11,789 bases of DNA from assembly GCA_021827885.1 (NCBI GenBank), contig JAKAUD010000079.1, positions 1 to 11,789 of the forward strand. Direction: 5' to 3'. This document shows, in pieces, positions 1-6,010 of the stretch. The DNA is from Thermoplasmata archaeon (lineage in GTDB: Archaea; Thermoplasmatota; Thermoplasmata; Thermoplasmatales; Thermoplasmataceae). Position numbers and translations under genes: made by a program. The notes beneath the pieces were generated by a model that was not told the DNA's origin, did not search any database, and saw nothing but the letters and a program-made list of their open reading frames with translations. Every line of letters starts with the position of its first letter. Within the stretch, counting starts at the first letter, position 1.

Positions 1-17
1 TACCTAGAGCCGAAATA

Positions 18-56
18 AAGAGGATAAAGTACGGCGATTATATTTTTTATCCTCTT
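18..56. repeat. Perfect 11-bp inverted repeat (hairpin)
   Basis: AAGAGGATAAA at 18-28 is the exact reverse complement of TTTATCCTCTT at 46-56, with a 17-base loop. In RNA this would be a stable stem. It could be the transcript end of a gene lying left of the window, or one end of a mobile element; there is no clear U-tract after it. Confidence 0.6.
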
Positions 57-360
57 GGACATGTTTATTGTGAAATTCATTTTAACATTGATTTTACAGG
101 AGGTTTTTCCATATTTTCTTATTGGATTTAAGGTTCATGGGTTTTCGCTGGTTCAAAGATGAAAGTGGAAGCGCAAAAAAATGATATGTTTTTAAACAAT
201 CATATGCAGTGAGGAAACACTGATATCCCCAAGAGGCAACACTGTAACAGGCAGTGACCTTAAGACTCAGTAATGGGTTCTTGTGAAACCGTCTAAACCG
301 TGTGGAATAAAGGCAAGAGCGGGAATCTCCAATGCTTGGCTGAGGAGAATATGCCAGAGA

Positions 361-370
361 GATTAAAATA
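361..370 (+). promoter_or_regulatory. TATA box for the orphan-protein/MFS operon
   Basis: GATTAAAATA is centred about 26 bases before the ATG at 392, the spacing expected for an archaeal TATA box of a leaderless transcript. No Shine-Dalgarno sequence precedes the ATG, in agreement with leaderless translation. Confidence 0.5.
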
Positions 371-391
371 GATTGTAGCAATAAATGAATC

Positions 392-760
392 ATGATTCCT
401 GATTCAAGCGACGATATCTGGAATAATATCGTTTCGGAGCTTCTAATCAGAGGAAAAATGACAGTTCCAAAAATTTTGAATGGAACTGAAGTGCCGAGAC
501 CAGAAACTTCGGGATTGTTCAGAAAATCGGTCGGCGAGATAAAGGGGCAAATCGCAGATTGGAGAGCGACGGTTGGTGGATCGAATCGCGGAATCCACAT
601 TGTTGAGTATAAAGATCACTATGAAATGCATGTTGATCAATATGATCCCAGAAAGAACCCTATAAAACATCTATTAATTGATAGCCCAAAGTATGGATTT
701 GCACTTGGTGCTTTAACCATAGGCATTGGAGCTGTCCTGGCACTTATAAGGAAGAAATAA
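392..760 (+). CDS. Orphan protein with C-terminal membrane anchor
   Basis: This 122-residue protein matches no named family that I can recognise. The first 95 residues are soluble and polar, with a conserved-looking core (KMTVPKILNGTEVPRP at about 23-38, GLFRKSVGEIKGQIADWRA at about 41-59, then a His/Tyr/Asp-rich strand region HIVEYKDHYEMHVDQYDP). Residues about 99-118 form one hydrophobic helix followed by RKK, so the protein is probably a tail-anchored membrane protein with the soluble part in the cytoplasm, as the positive-inside rule suggests. It has no cysteine. The ATG sits 26 bases behind a TATA box without a ribosome site. Its stop overlaps the start of the MFS gene (TAATG), so the two are co-translated and it may be an accessory subunit or regulator of that carrier. 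The gene itself looks real; the function is unknown. Confidence 0.8.
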   Translation: MIPDSSDDIWNNIVSELLIRGKMTVPKILNGTEVPRPETSGLFRKSVGEIKGQIADWRATVGGSNRGIHIVEYKDHYEMHVDQYDPRKNPIKHLLIDSPKYGFALGALTIGIGAVLALIRKK

Positions 761-1929
761 TGCTTTCAGAGTCAAGAAAATTAGCCTTATACATACTTAT
801 GATAAGTGCAATGGCACTTGCTGCAAGGATCACCAACAACATGATTATGACAACTGCCCCCTTGATGGCAAAATACTCATATGGAATGAACAGCTTTGAA
901 GTGGGACTCACGGGTACCATTATCTATGCCACCACACTTGTTTCAACAGCCCTCATTAACCCACATCTTAGTGCAGTTAAACGAAAAAGGACTTTCATTG
1001 TTGCTTCCGTTCTTGCCACCCTCAGTGAAATTTTATTGATATTCGGTTCCATACCTCTTTTTTGGATTTCCATAGGATTATTCGGTTTCTTCACCGGATT
1101 CCTGTTCACCAATCTCATCACATCCATTTCAATGGTTTCTGAGGGGGTGACAAGAGAGCGCTTTCTGGCAGGTTATTCAATCTCCCTGAGCTTGGGCCTT
1201 GTCATAGGCCCTGCTATTGAGACAGAAACGTTGTCATTCCTCCCCTATTCATCTATTATCTTGGAATTCCTCCCATTTATGGTTGTGGTTTCGGCATTGT
1301 CTCTTTTCGTGAAATTTGGCGAGAAAAAGGGAAATATAGGCATTTCCGGAATTGCAAGAAATCCTGGATTCTTGGCATCAATTATTGCGATAACTGCCTA
1401 TAATGTTCCATTTGCTGCTTTTACTGTTTTCATGGCAATATACCTTAGAACTGAATTTGGAGTGTCTCTGGTGTTTTCATTTTCCGTCTACATACTTTTT
1501 TTCCTTACCTCCTTCTCGACAAGAATTTATCTGTTTGCCCGCCCTTTGAAATTAATAAAAAAGCCATTATTCTTCCTGATATATCTGACAATAATTTGTG
1601 TTGTTCTGATTCCAGTTTTGACAATTTTCAACAGCCTTTATCTGGTTCTTCTGGTAATAGCTATCCTTGGAATTCCCCATGGTGGGATTTTCCCAATCTC
1701 CACCATACTCTTGAGCCGGGGTGTTCCGAGAGAGAGCCTGAATGCAGCCAATTCTTATTTTATGTCCTATAATAATGTGCTTTTTATTGTGATTCCTGCC
1801 ATATTTGGAGCAATTTCTTACTTGCAGAATGAGCTTTATGCCTTTGCTTATATGGCTATTGCCCCGATTGTTTCCATCCTGTTAATCCAGTTGAAATTCT
1901 CAAAGAATAAGCAGATGTTTTTCTCTTAA
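760..1929 (+). CDS. Major facilitator superfamily (MFS) permease
   Basis: A 389-residue integral membrane protein made almost wholly of hydrophobic helices separated by short loops, about 12 by eye, which is the normal MFS size and layout. The charged loop VKRKRT near residues 73-78 sits where the MFS motif A (helix 2-3 loop) belongs, although the classic GxxxDxxGRR is not preserved; a second basic loop is at LLSRGVPRESLN near 321-332. The N-terminal segment (RITNNMIMTTAPLMAKYSYGMNSFEVG) is typical of a drug- or metabolite-efflux type carrier. It acts in the cytoplasmic membrane; the substrate cannot be told from the sequence. The start ATG overlaps the stop of the preceding small gene, so translation is likely coupled. 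The next gene, at 2058, has its own promoter. Confidence 0.85.
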   Translation: MLSESRKLALYILMISAMALAARITNNMIMTTAPLMAKYSYGMNSFEVGLTGTIIYATTLVSTALINPHLSAVKRKRTFIVASVLATLSEILLIFGSIPLFWISIGLFGFFTGFLFTNLITSISMVSEGVTRERFLAGYSISLSLGLVIGPAIETETLSFLPYSSIILEFLPFMVVVSALSLFVKFGEKKGNIGISGIARNPGFLASIIAITAYNVPFAAFTVFMAIYLRTEFGVSLVFSFSVYILFFLTSFSTRIYLFARPLKLIKKPLFFLIYLTIICVVLIPVLTIFNSLYLVLLVIAILGIPHGGIFPISTILLSRGVPRESLNAANSYFMSYNNVLFIVIPAIFGAISYLQNELYAFAYMAIAPIVSILLIQLKFSKNKQMFFS

Positions 1930-2026
1930 TTTTAACATGAATGTTCAATAGTTTGCCTTGCGGAGTTTAGAAGAGAATCACGGTGGAGGAAATGGAAGTG
2001 AAACGTAGACTTCTTCCTCGTATACC

Positions 2027-2038
2027 TTAAATATTTAA
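2027..2038 (+). promoter_or_regulatory. Palindromic TATA box for the AAA-associated protein gene
   Basis: TTAAATATTTAA is a perfect 12-bp palindrome centred 25-26 bases before the ATG at 2058, ideal for a leaderless archaeal promoter. There is no Shine-Dalgarno site between it and the ATG. Confidence 0.6.
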
Positions 2039-2057
2039 AACGTATAGAACAGAAAAC

Positions 2058-2525
2058 ATGGAAATTATTGAACCAGACTCAAGAATAGCTGATTTAGTAG
2101 GGTTACTTTACATGCTGAACTATGTGTTCAAAAGTAAAACGGATCTTTTTGAGCTAGAAAAGGAGATGGAGGTCGATCTGGATGATCTCATGCCAATTGT
2201 CTATACCGCAACATCACTTTCGTTTATTGGAACCGACCAGGGCGATATTTGGATAACAGAGAGTGGAAAAAAATTCATAGGTGCTGGGCCAAAGGTCAGG
2301 AAGGAAATGCTTAAGTCGGTTGTCAAGGATTTTGAACCCTTTGCAACTGCCCTGCAAATGAAAAAATTTGAGTTGGAGGATATAAAAGAAGAACTTGAAA
2401 AAAAGGGAGTTCAGAAATACAATAGTCCCTCTGGATTCCATAACCTTGAGGTAACACTTATAGAATGGGGAGTATATTCCGGCCTAATCAGGAAAACGGA
2501 AGATGGGTTCGTTGCCGCAAGTTAG
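2058..2525 (+). CDS. Stand-alone AAA-associated C-terminal domain protein
   Basis: The 155 residues match in pattern the AAA_assoc_C domain, which is known mostly as the C-terminal extension of nitrate/sulfonate/taurine-type ABC ATPases. Visible hallmarks are an N-terminal winged-helix-like part (DSRIADLVGLLYMLN, then ELEKEMEVDLDDLMPIV), the strand pair GDIWITESGKKFI near 70-82, and the late WGVYSGLIRKTEDGF element near 138-152. Here the domain is not fused to an ATPase. It lies tail-to-tail, 42 bases away, with the ABC permease gene, and the ATPase gene two genes further on ends without such a tail. I infer that it is the detached regulatory domain of that transporter. It has its own TATA box and probably a leaderless mRNA, so its level can be set separately from the transporter. 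Start choice is firm because the promoter spacing fits. Confidence 0.75.
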   Translation: MEIIEPDSRIADLVGLLYMLNYVFKSKTDLFELEKEMEVDLDDLMPIVYTATSLSFIGTDQGDIWITESGKKFIGAGPKVRKEMLKSVVKDFEPFATALQMKKFELEDIKEELEKKGVQKYNSPSGFHNLEVTLIEWGVYSGLIRKTEDGFVAAS

Positions 2526-2567
2526 TTAAAGAACCTGTTTTATTATTACTTCAGATGCTGATTGAAT

Positions 2568-4163
2568 TCAGGCAGAGTATATACCTTCCTCTGCCACGTA
2601 CTTTTTTCTTGCCAGATCCATCATCTTACGCGTAAACAAAATTGAATATACGGCAACAATTATTGCGAAAAGAAATGAACCCCATGCAGAAAGGGCTATA
2701 TTGCCATTAGCGGTTGACTGGTCAACTATCTTCATCAACCCAAATTGAACGGTAAGTGTCTTTCCTCCGGCAATATTTGGCCAAAATTCCCCTATCATAA
2801 GGCCTCCCCATGCACTGTTTATTGTTGAAGAGATGCCTACCACCAGATAAGGGAATGTGGATGGGATCACTATATACCTCAGCCTTTTAAAATATCCAAG
2901 GTTCAGGTTCTTCATCAACTCAGTATATTCAGTTGGCATAGCCTTGATTCCCATCCAGAAGCTATAGAATACGTAATAAAATGTGCTCATGAATCCCAGA
3001 ACCAAAACGAAGAATTCATCGGTTAGGGAGCCGTAGATCGACGATATAAAAGGATACAACGCAAAGAAGAGAAATGGGAAATATGTTGGGACCGGATAGG
3101 CACTGAATCCTTGGATGATAGGAATGGCAGCAGATTCAGTCTTTTTGTGCGTTGCAATATAGTATCCGACAAAAATTGCGAAAGCGATGGATACTAGTGT
3201 TATTATTGCAACTCTAATATAATCATAAAGCAGGTTTATCATTAGATATGGTGTTTTCCCCAATAAATATCCCCATTCCCCCACTGAAATTGAAGTTACA
3301 ATCATATAAGTTTCATACACTAATAGTGCAAGGATGATGAAACCTGCAGCTATTCCGATAACTGCATAATTCTTTTTTTTCCCTTCCACATAATATAAAG
3401 ATTCATAATTGATATTCTTCCTTCTCCCTATTTTGTTGTAAGTAGCGAGTTTTCCAAGTGGATTTATTGAGGCAATAGCAGATGAAGTCGCGGATTGCCT
3501 CAACCTTGGCTTTCCTCTTCTGATTATCGGGACATCGGTATCAAGAGCATATTTCCCCACAGCCCTCTTGGCAATTTCCTTGAGGAGAATGACGATCAGA
3601 ATCACAACGATGCCAAGAACTACTAACGTCACTGACACGAGAAAACTGTTTCCAGCCCTTACGTATTTATCCAGTGTGGAACCAACACCAAACGTCTCAT
3701 ATGTCGTAAGGCCAACTGTAAACACTTCACTTACCGTGATATAGAAAAAACCATCAGCTATACTGGGAAAAAGGTTTGCGGCAATCCTTGGTATTGAAAA
3801 TGGAATATATACGTACCTCAGCCTTTCAAAAAATGAATAATTATAATTATCTGCAACTTCAATCATTTCCTTTGGGATGGTCTTAAAAGCCTGGTATTCC
3901 CCCAACCACAGATTCCATACAACCGCAGTGAACACCAGGAAATCTGCTGCTAGTTCTACACCTAGGGTTCCACCAATATTTGTTATGAAAATAACCAGTA
4001 CAATGGGAAAAAAGGCTATTACCGGAACCGATTCAAAAACTTCACTTAAGGATATAAATATTGATTCGAACCACCTATTCTTGATCGCGATATATGACAA
4101 TATCCAACCGCTCAGAATGGAAAAACCTATCAGCCCAAGAACCCTCCCCGTGGTCGCAAGCAC
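2568..4163 (-). CDS. ABC transporter fused double permease (SsuC/TauC-like)
   Basis: This 531-residue protein carries two binding-protein-dependent permease domains in one chain. Each has the cytoplasmic EAA loop that docks on the ATPase: first copy about residues 99-126 (KEMIEVADNYNYSFFERLRY then IPFSIPRI), second about 412-437 (EYTELMKNLNLGYFKRLRY then IPSTFPYL). The halves are joined by a polar basic linker near 205-265. Related bacterial systems use two copies of a single-domain permease, so one fused chain plus two ATPases would make the full transporter in the membrane. The modelled start is GTG at 4163, but it falls inside the first membrane helix and has no ribosome site. The same frame is open upstream to 4199, and AGGTGA (4205-4200) lies 6 bases before an in-frame CTG at 4193 that overlaps the end of the ATPase gene, so the true protein may be 10 residues longer. 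The substrate is unknown. Confidence 0.85.
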   Translation of the reverse strand: MLATTGRVLGLIGFSILSGWILSYIAIKNRWFESIFISLSEVFESVPVIAFFPIVLVIFITNIGGTLGVELAADFLVFTAVVWNLWLGEYQAFKTIPKEMIEVADNYNYSFFERLRYVYIPFSIPRIAANLFPSIADGFFYITVSEVFTVGLTTYETFGVGSTLDKYVRAGNSFLVSVTLVVLGIVVILIVILLKEIAKRAVGKYALDTDVPIIRRGKPRLRQSATSSAIASINPLGKLATYNKIGRRKNINYESLYYVEGKKKNYAVIGIAAGFIILALLVYETYMIVTSISVGEWGYLLGKTPYLMINLLYDYIRVAIITLVSIAFAIFVGYYIATHKKTESAAIPIIQGFSAYPVPTYFPFLFFALYPFISSIYGSLTDEFFVLVLGFMSTFYYVFYSFWMGIKAMPTEYTELMKNLNLGYFKRLRYIVIPSTFPYLVVGISSTINSAWGGLMIGEFWPNIAGGKTLTVQFGLMKIVDQSTANGNIALSAWGSFLFAIIVAVYSILFTRKMMDLARKKYVAEEGIYSA

Positions 4164-4185
4164 TGCCAGTACAATTATGACTATG

Positions 4186-4941
4186 TCATTCAGAAGGTTT
4201 CACCTTTCCCTTCGTAAGATAATTGTATAGCATGTCGAGATGATTGTCGAATTCCGGTTCCCTGGGACTTCGTGGCCTGGGCGTCGTTATATCTATTTTT
4301 CCAACAACTGTAGCCGGAGAACCATTTAAAATTATGACAGAATCTGAAAGTTCCACTACCTCTGTAAGGTTGTGGGAAACCATTATCACCGATTTAAGTT
4401 TTGTTTCTGAATTAAATAAAATATTGTAAATATCCTGCCTTAGACCCTCTGCCGTGAGTTCATCAAGATGTGCAAAGGGCTCATCCATAAGTAATACCTG
4501 TGGATCTGCTGCCAGGGCTCTTGCTACTGCAACCCGTTGCCGCATTCCACCGCTCATTTCCTTTGGAAACAGCCCTTCAAATCCCTGAAGACCCACTATT
4601 TCCAACGCTTTCAGAGCCGTTTTTTCGGCATCCTCTTTGGTGATTCTTTTGTTTTTTAAAGAAAGCATAACATTTTCGAGGGCATTCATCCAGGGAAACG
4701 TCACTATTGACTGGTGAACCATTGCCACCAGCGGTGTTGGCCTCAATATTGGTTTGTTGTTGAGAAAAACCTGCCCAGACTCAGGCTTGATAAAGCCACC
4801 AAGCAGCCTTAATAATGTAGATTTTCCAACTCCTGATGGCCCGACTATAGATGTAAACTTATCTGATTCTATTGAAAAATTGATATCGTGAAAGACTTTG
4901 AACCCGTTTTCATACCTAAAGTCGAGGCCAGAAACCTCAAT
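4186..4941 (-). CDS. ABC transporter ATPase (SsuB/TauB-like), damaged or unusual start
   Basis: The reading frame carries a complete ABC ATPase. Counting from the ATT at 4941, it shows an N-terminal strand (EVSGLDFRY), Walker A GPSGVGKST at 34-42, Q-loop around VHQS at 75-78, signature MSGGMRQR at 129-136, Walker B VLLMDEP at 149-155, D-loop AHLD and the switch His in VSHN near 190. It should power the fused permease encoded immediately downstream. The problem is the start: between the in-frame stop at 4977-4975 and Walker A there is no ATG, GTG or TTG; the first standard start (TTG at 4746) would delete Walker A. A good ribosome site AGGTG (4962-4958) precedes a TTG at 4952, but that TTG is in another frame. 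A missing base between 4950 and 4942 (for example GAAACA become GAACA) would join them. The given start is therefore provisional. The C-terminal AAA-associated domain usual in this subgroup is absent. Confidence 0.8.
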   Translation of the reverse strand: MEVSGLDFRYENGFKVFHDINFSIESDKFTSIVGPSGVGKSTLLRLLGGFIKPESGQVFLNNKPILRPTPLVAMVHQSIVTFPWMNALENVMLSLKNKRITKEDAEKTALKALEIVGLQGFEGLFPKEMSGGMRQRVAVARALAADPQVLLMDEPFAHLDELTAEGLRQDIYNILFNSETKLKSVIMVSHNLTEVVELSDSVIILNGSPATVVGKIDITTPRPRSPREPEFDNHLDMLYNYLTKGKVKPSE

Positions 4942-4980
4942 CGTTGTTCCAAGGAACCACCTTTCTCTCAGTATTTACTT

Positions 4981-4990
4981 ATTATATATA
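4981..4990 (-). promoter_or_regulatory. TATA box upstream of ABC ATPase
   Basis: On the minus strand TATATATAAT lies about 34 bases before the TTG at 4952 and about 20 before the AGGTG ribosome site. Transcription would start near 4961-4966, giving a very short leader. It suggests the ATPase-permease pair has its own promoter besides any read-through from the small gene upstream. Confidence 0.45.
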
Positions 4991-5051
4991 GAATGTTACA
5001 TTCGGAGGGACTATTACTCAATGTCTTCTTGAAAAGAGTTTTCTATAATGT

Positions 5052-5426
5052 TCACCAATCTTTATTTAAAGCTTCCAGATCCTTGAAAACTTCATCGTAT
5101 ATGCTGTACGGTTCCTCTTCTATCTTTACGTCATTTGAAAGCTTCAGGATGTTGTTTCTCAGATATGTCCACTGGTTTATCCTCCAAGTTTTCCCCTTGC
5201 TGATGGTTACTTCCTCTCTGCTGGTCATCAGGAAACCATATTCCTCAAGATTGTAAAAAATGTCACGCTCTGGAGGCGATAGAACATTGTCAAGTACATA
5301 ATCCTCATACCCAAAGAATGAAAGTAGAAAGTTGCAGAGCTCAGAAACATCCTCTTTGGCCATTCCCTTTTTACCATAGGTATTATCAAGAGCTCTTAAG
5401 AGGATTTCCCTTTTAAGAACGGTCAT
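5052..5426 (-). CDS. Small conserved protein, DUF6015-like
   Basis: A soluble protein of 124 residues from the ATG at 5426 (127 from a TTG at 5435). It has an N-terminal helical half (LKREILLRALDNTYGKKGMAKEDVSELCNFLLSFFGYEDYVLDNVL) and a later part with the look of a winged-helix or small alpha/beta unit (ERDIFYNLEEYGFLMTSREEVTI, then KTWRINQWTY), ending in an acidic helix. The pattern reminds me of the DUF6015 family of Thermoplasmatales, but I cannot confirm this. It lies upstream of the ABC ATPase on the same strand, with about 100 bases between that contain a second TATA box, so it may be first gene of the transporter operon or an independent one. The ''FYNLEEYGFLMTSREE'' section resembles the DNA-reading part of archaeal winged-helix regulators, so a regulator role is possible, but no clear function can be given. 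Confidence 0.7.
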   Translation of the reverse strand: MTVLKREILLRALDNTYGKKGMAKEDVSELCNFLLSFFGYEDYVLDNVLSPPERDIFYNLEEYGFLMTSREEVTISKGKTWRINQWTYLRNNILKLSNDVKIEEEPYSIYDEVFKDLEALNKDW

Positions 5427-5465
5427 ATGAACCAACTCTATATTTTATCTTCTTATTAAACATTT

Positions 5466-5670
5466 GTTTGATGTCTATGGCGGCAATAGACTGCTAGACC
5501 TCTTTTATATACTGTTATTCGTTGGCCACACTAAACACGTAGTTTCCAACTAATCGATTTGTACAACCAATTCTGGTGTACAGAAAACTCTCTGAATATC
5601 ACGCAGCAGAGCAAAAATTTTGCTGAAGTGACCTAACGACCTTTTGCCGCCATAGTTTGATGTCTATGGC
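5466..5670. repeat. 16-bp direct repeat flanking the element
   Basis: GTTTGATGTCTATGGC occurs at 5466-5481 and again, identically, at 5655-5670, 189 bases apart. The first part (TTTGATGT) is outside the inverted-repeat element on both sides, as a target duplication would be. The second part (CTATGGC) overlaps the left terminal repeat in the first copy and lies outside the element in the second copy. Confidence 0.85.
5475..5655. mobile_element. MITE-like element, 181 bp, no coding capacity
   Basis: The ends are perfect 12-bp inverted repeats: CTATGGCGGCAA at 5475-5486 and TTGCCGCCATAG at 5644-5655; the match continues imperfectly for roughly another 11 bases. The element is flanked by the identical octamer TTTGATGT at 5467-5474 and 5656-5663, the expected footprint of a transposase making 8-bp target duplications. 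Inside there is a 15-base palindrome (AGCAAAA-A-TTTTGCT, 5610-5624). The left end can also form a small hairpin, GTCTAT 5473-5478 with ATAGAC 5486-5491. There is no transposase gene, so it would depend on a full-length relative elsewhere in the genome. I cannot assign the terminal repeat to a known IS family. Confidence 0.65.
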
Positions 5671-5983
5671 ACTTCTATGATGATTGCTAAAAAAGTATAT
5701 TTTACATTATTTTTTACTGAAAACCCCGGGTTTTTATGGAGCGCATTATGTATGCAGTAATTGATCCTTTATAATGGGGGAGCATTATTATAGAGTTAGA
5801 GTGTGTGAAAGCAGTGAAACTCTTAACTGCCAGAAACATGAAATTTCACCGTGCTACTCTGTGTCGATCCATTAATGATAGCCATAATTTAACGTGACAA
5901 TGTCTAATTTTCAACCATTACATATCACGGATGTGTTTATTTCTATATTGTTAGTGTACTATGTCAATATCTGTCACGGTAGA

Positions 5984-5990
5984 TTTAATA
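5984..5990 (+). promoter_or_regulatory. TATA box for the exported-protein gene
   Basis: TTTAATA is centred 24 bases before the GTG at 6011 and decides that start: a leaderless mRNA would begin at or next to this GTG, which opens a textbook signal sequence. Confidence 0.55.
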
Positions 5991-6010
5991 GAGAGAGAGA
6001 TTCGGGATTC

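Larger units (their letters stand above)
1..391. other. Gene-poor left region, possible decayed IS605/TnpB-like tail
   Basis: I see no intact gene here. Frame 3 is open from the window edge to a stop at 129-131 (about 42 codons, ending ...SYWI), which could be the end of an upstream gene, but a strong inverted repeat lies inside it. Positions 207-256 hold two small hairpins made of the same 5-base words (CAGTG 207-211 with CACTG 218-222; CACTG 240-244 with CAGTG 252-256). The stretch 229-350 reads, with one interrupting TAA at 271-273, PRGNTVTGSDLKTQ then WVLVKPSKPCGIKARAGIS; this resembles in style the low-complexity C-terminal tails of archaeal TnpB proteins, whose 3' ends double as guide RNA. 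No zinc-finger or RuvC part is present. The TnpB reading is weak. Confidence 0.25.
5436..6010. other. Intergenic start of accessory island
   Basis: This 575-base gap contains the terminal-inverted-repeat element at 5467-5663, a 15-base palindrome at 5720-5734 and the TATA box for the exported-protein gene at 5984-5990. Short frames such as 12 codons from 5737 and 19 codons from 5840 are not credible genes. No tRNA or CRISPR array is visible. Confidence 0.6.

Noticed and set aside
3..131. Frame open from the window edge (about 42 codons) as the end of an upstream gene
   Set aside because: No recognisable motif, and a perfect 11-bp inverted repeat lies inside it, which fits noncoding DNA better. 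Left as a possibility only in the left-region entry.
94..600. Long minus-strand frame of 168 codons
   Set aside because: It overlaps the well-supported plus-strand gene at 392 and the hairpin-rich left region; its product has no family look and it has no promoter or ribosome site.
4186..4746. ABC ATPase starting at TTG 4746
   Set aside because: This start would remove the whole Walker A region, which is clearly encoded in the same frame upstream.
4888..5256. Plus-strand frame of 122 codons
   Set aside because: It lies antisense to the ATPase 5' end and the DUF6015-like gene; composition reads as a shadow of those genes.
5475..5655. CRISPR-like repeat/spacer unit
   Set aside because: Only two copies of the direct repeat exist, 189 bases apart, and the inverted ends with flanking octamers explain them as a transposon footprint.
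5677..5720. C/D-box small RNA (ATGATGA at 5677-5683, CTGA at 5717-5720)
   Set aside because: No C' or D' boxes and the interval is simple A/T-rich sequence; the two short motifs are expected by chance.
5894..6010. N-terminal extension of the exported protein (39 residues from GTG 5894 or ATG 5900)
   Set aside because: It would bury the signal peptide inside the protein. The GTG at 6011 has a TATA box 24 bases ahead and starts a classical signal sequence.
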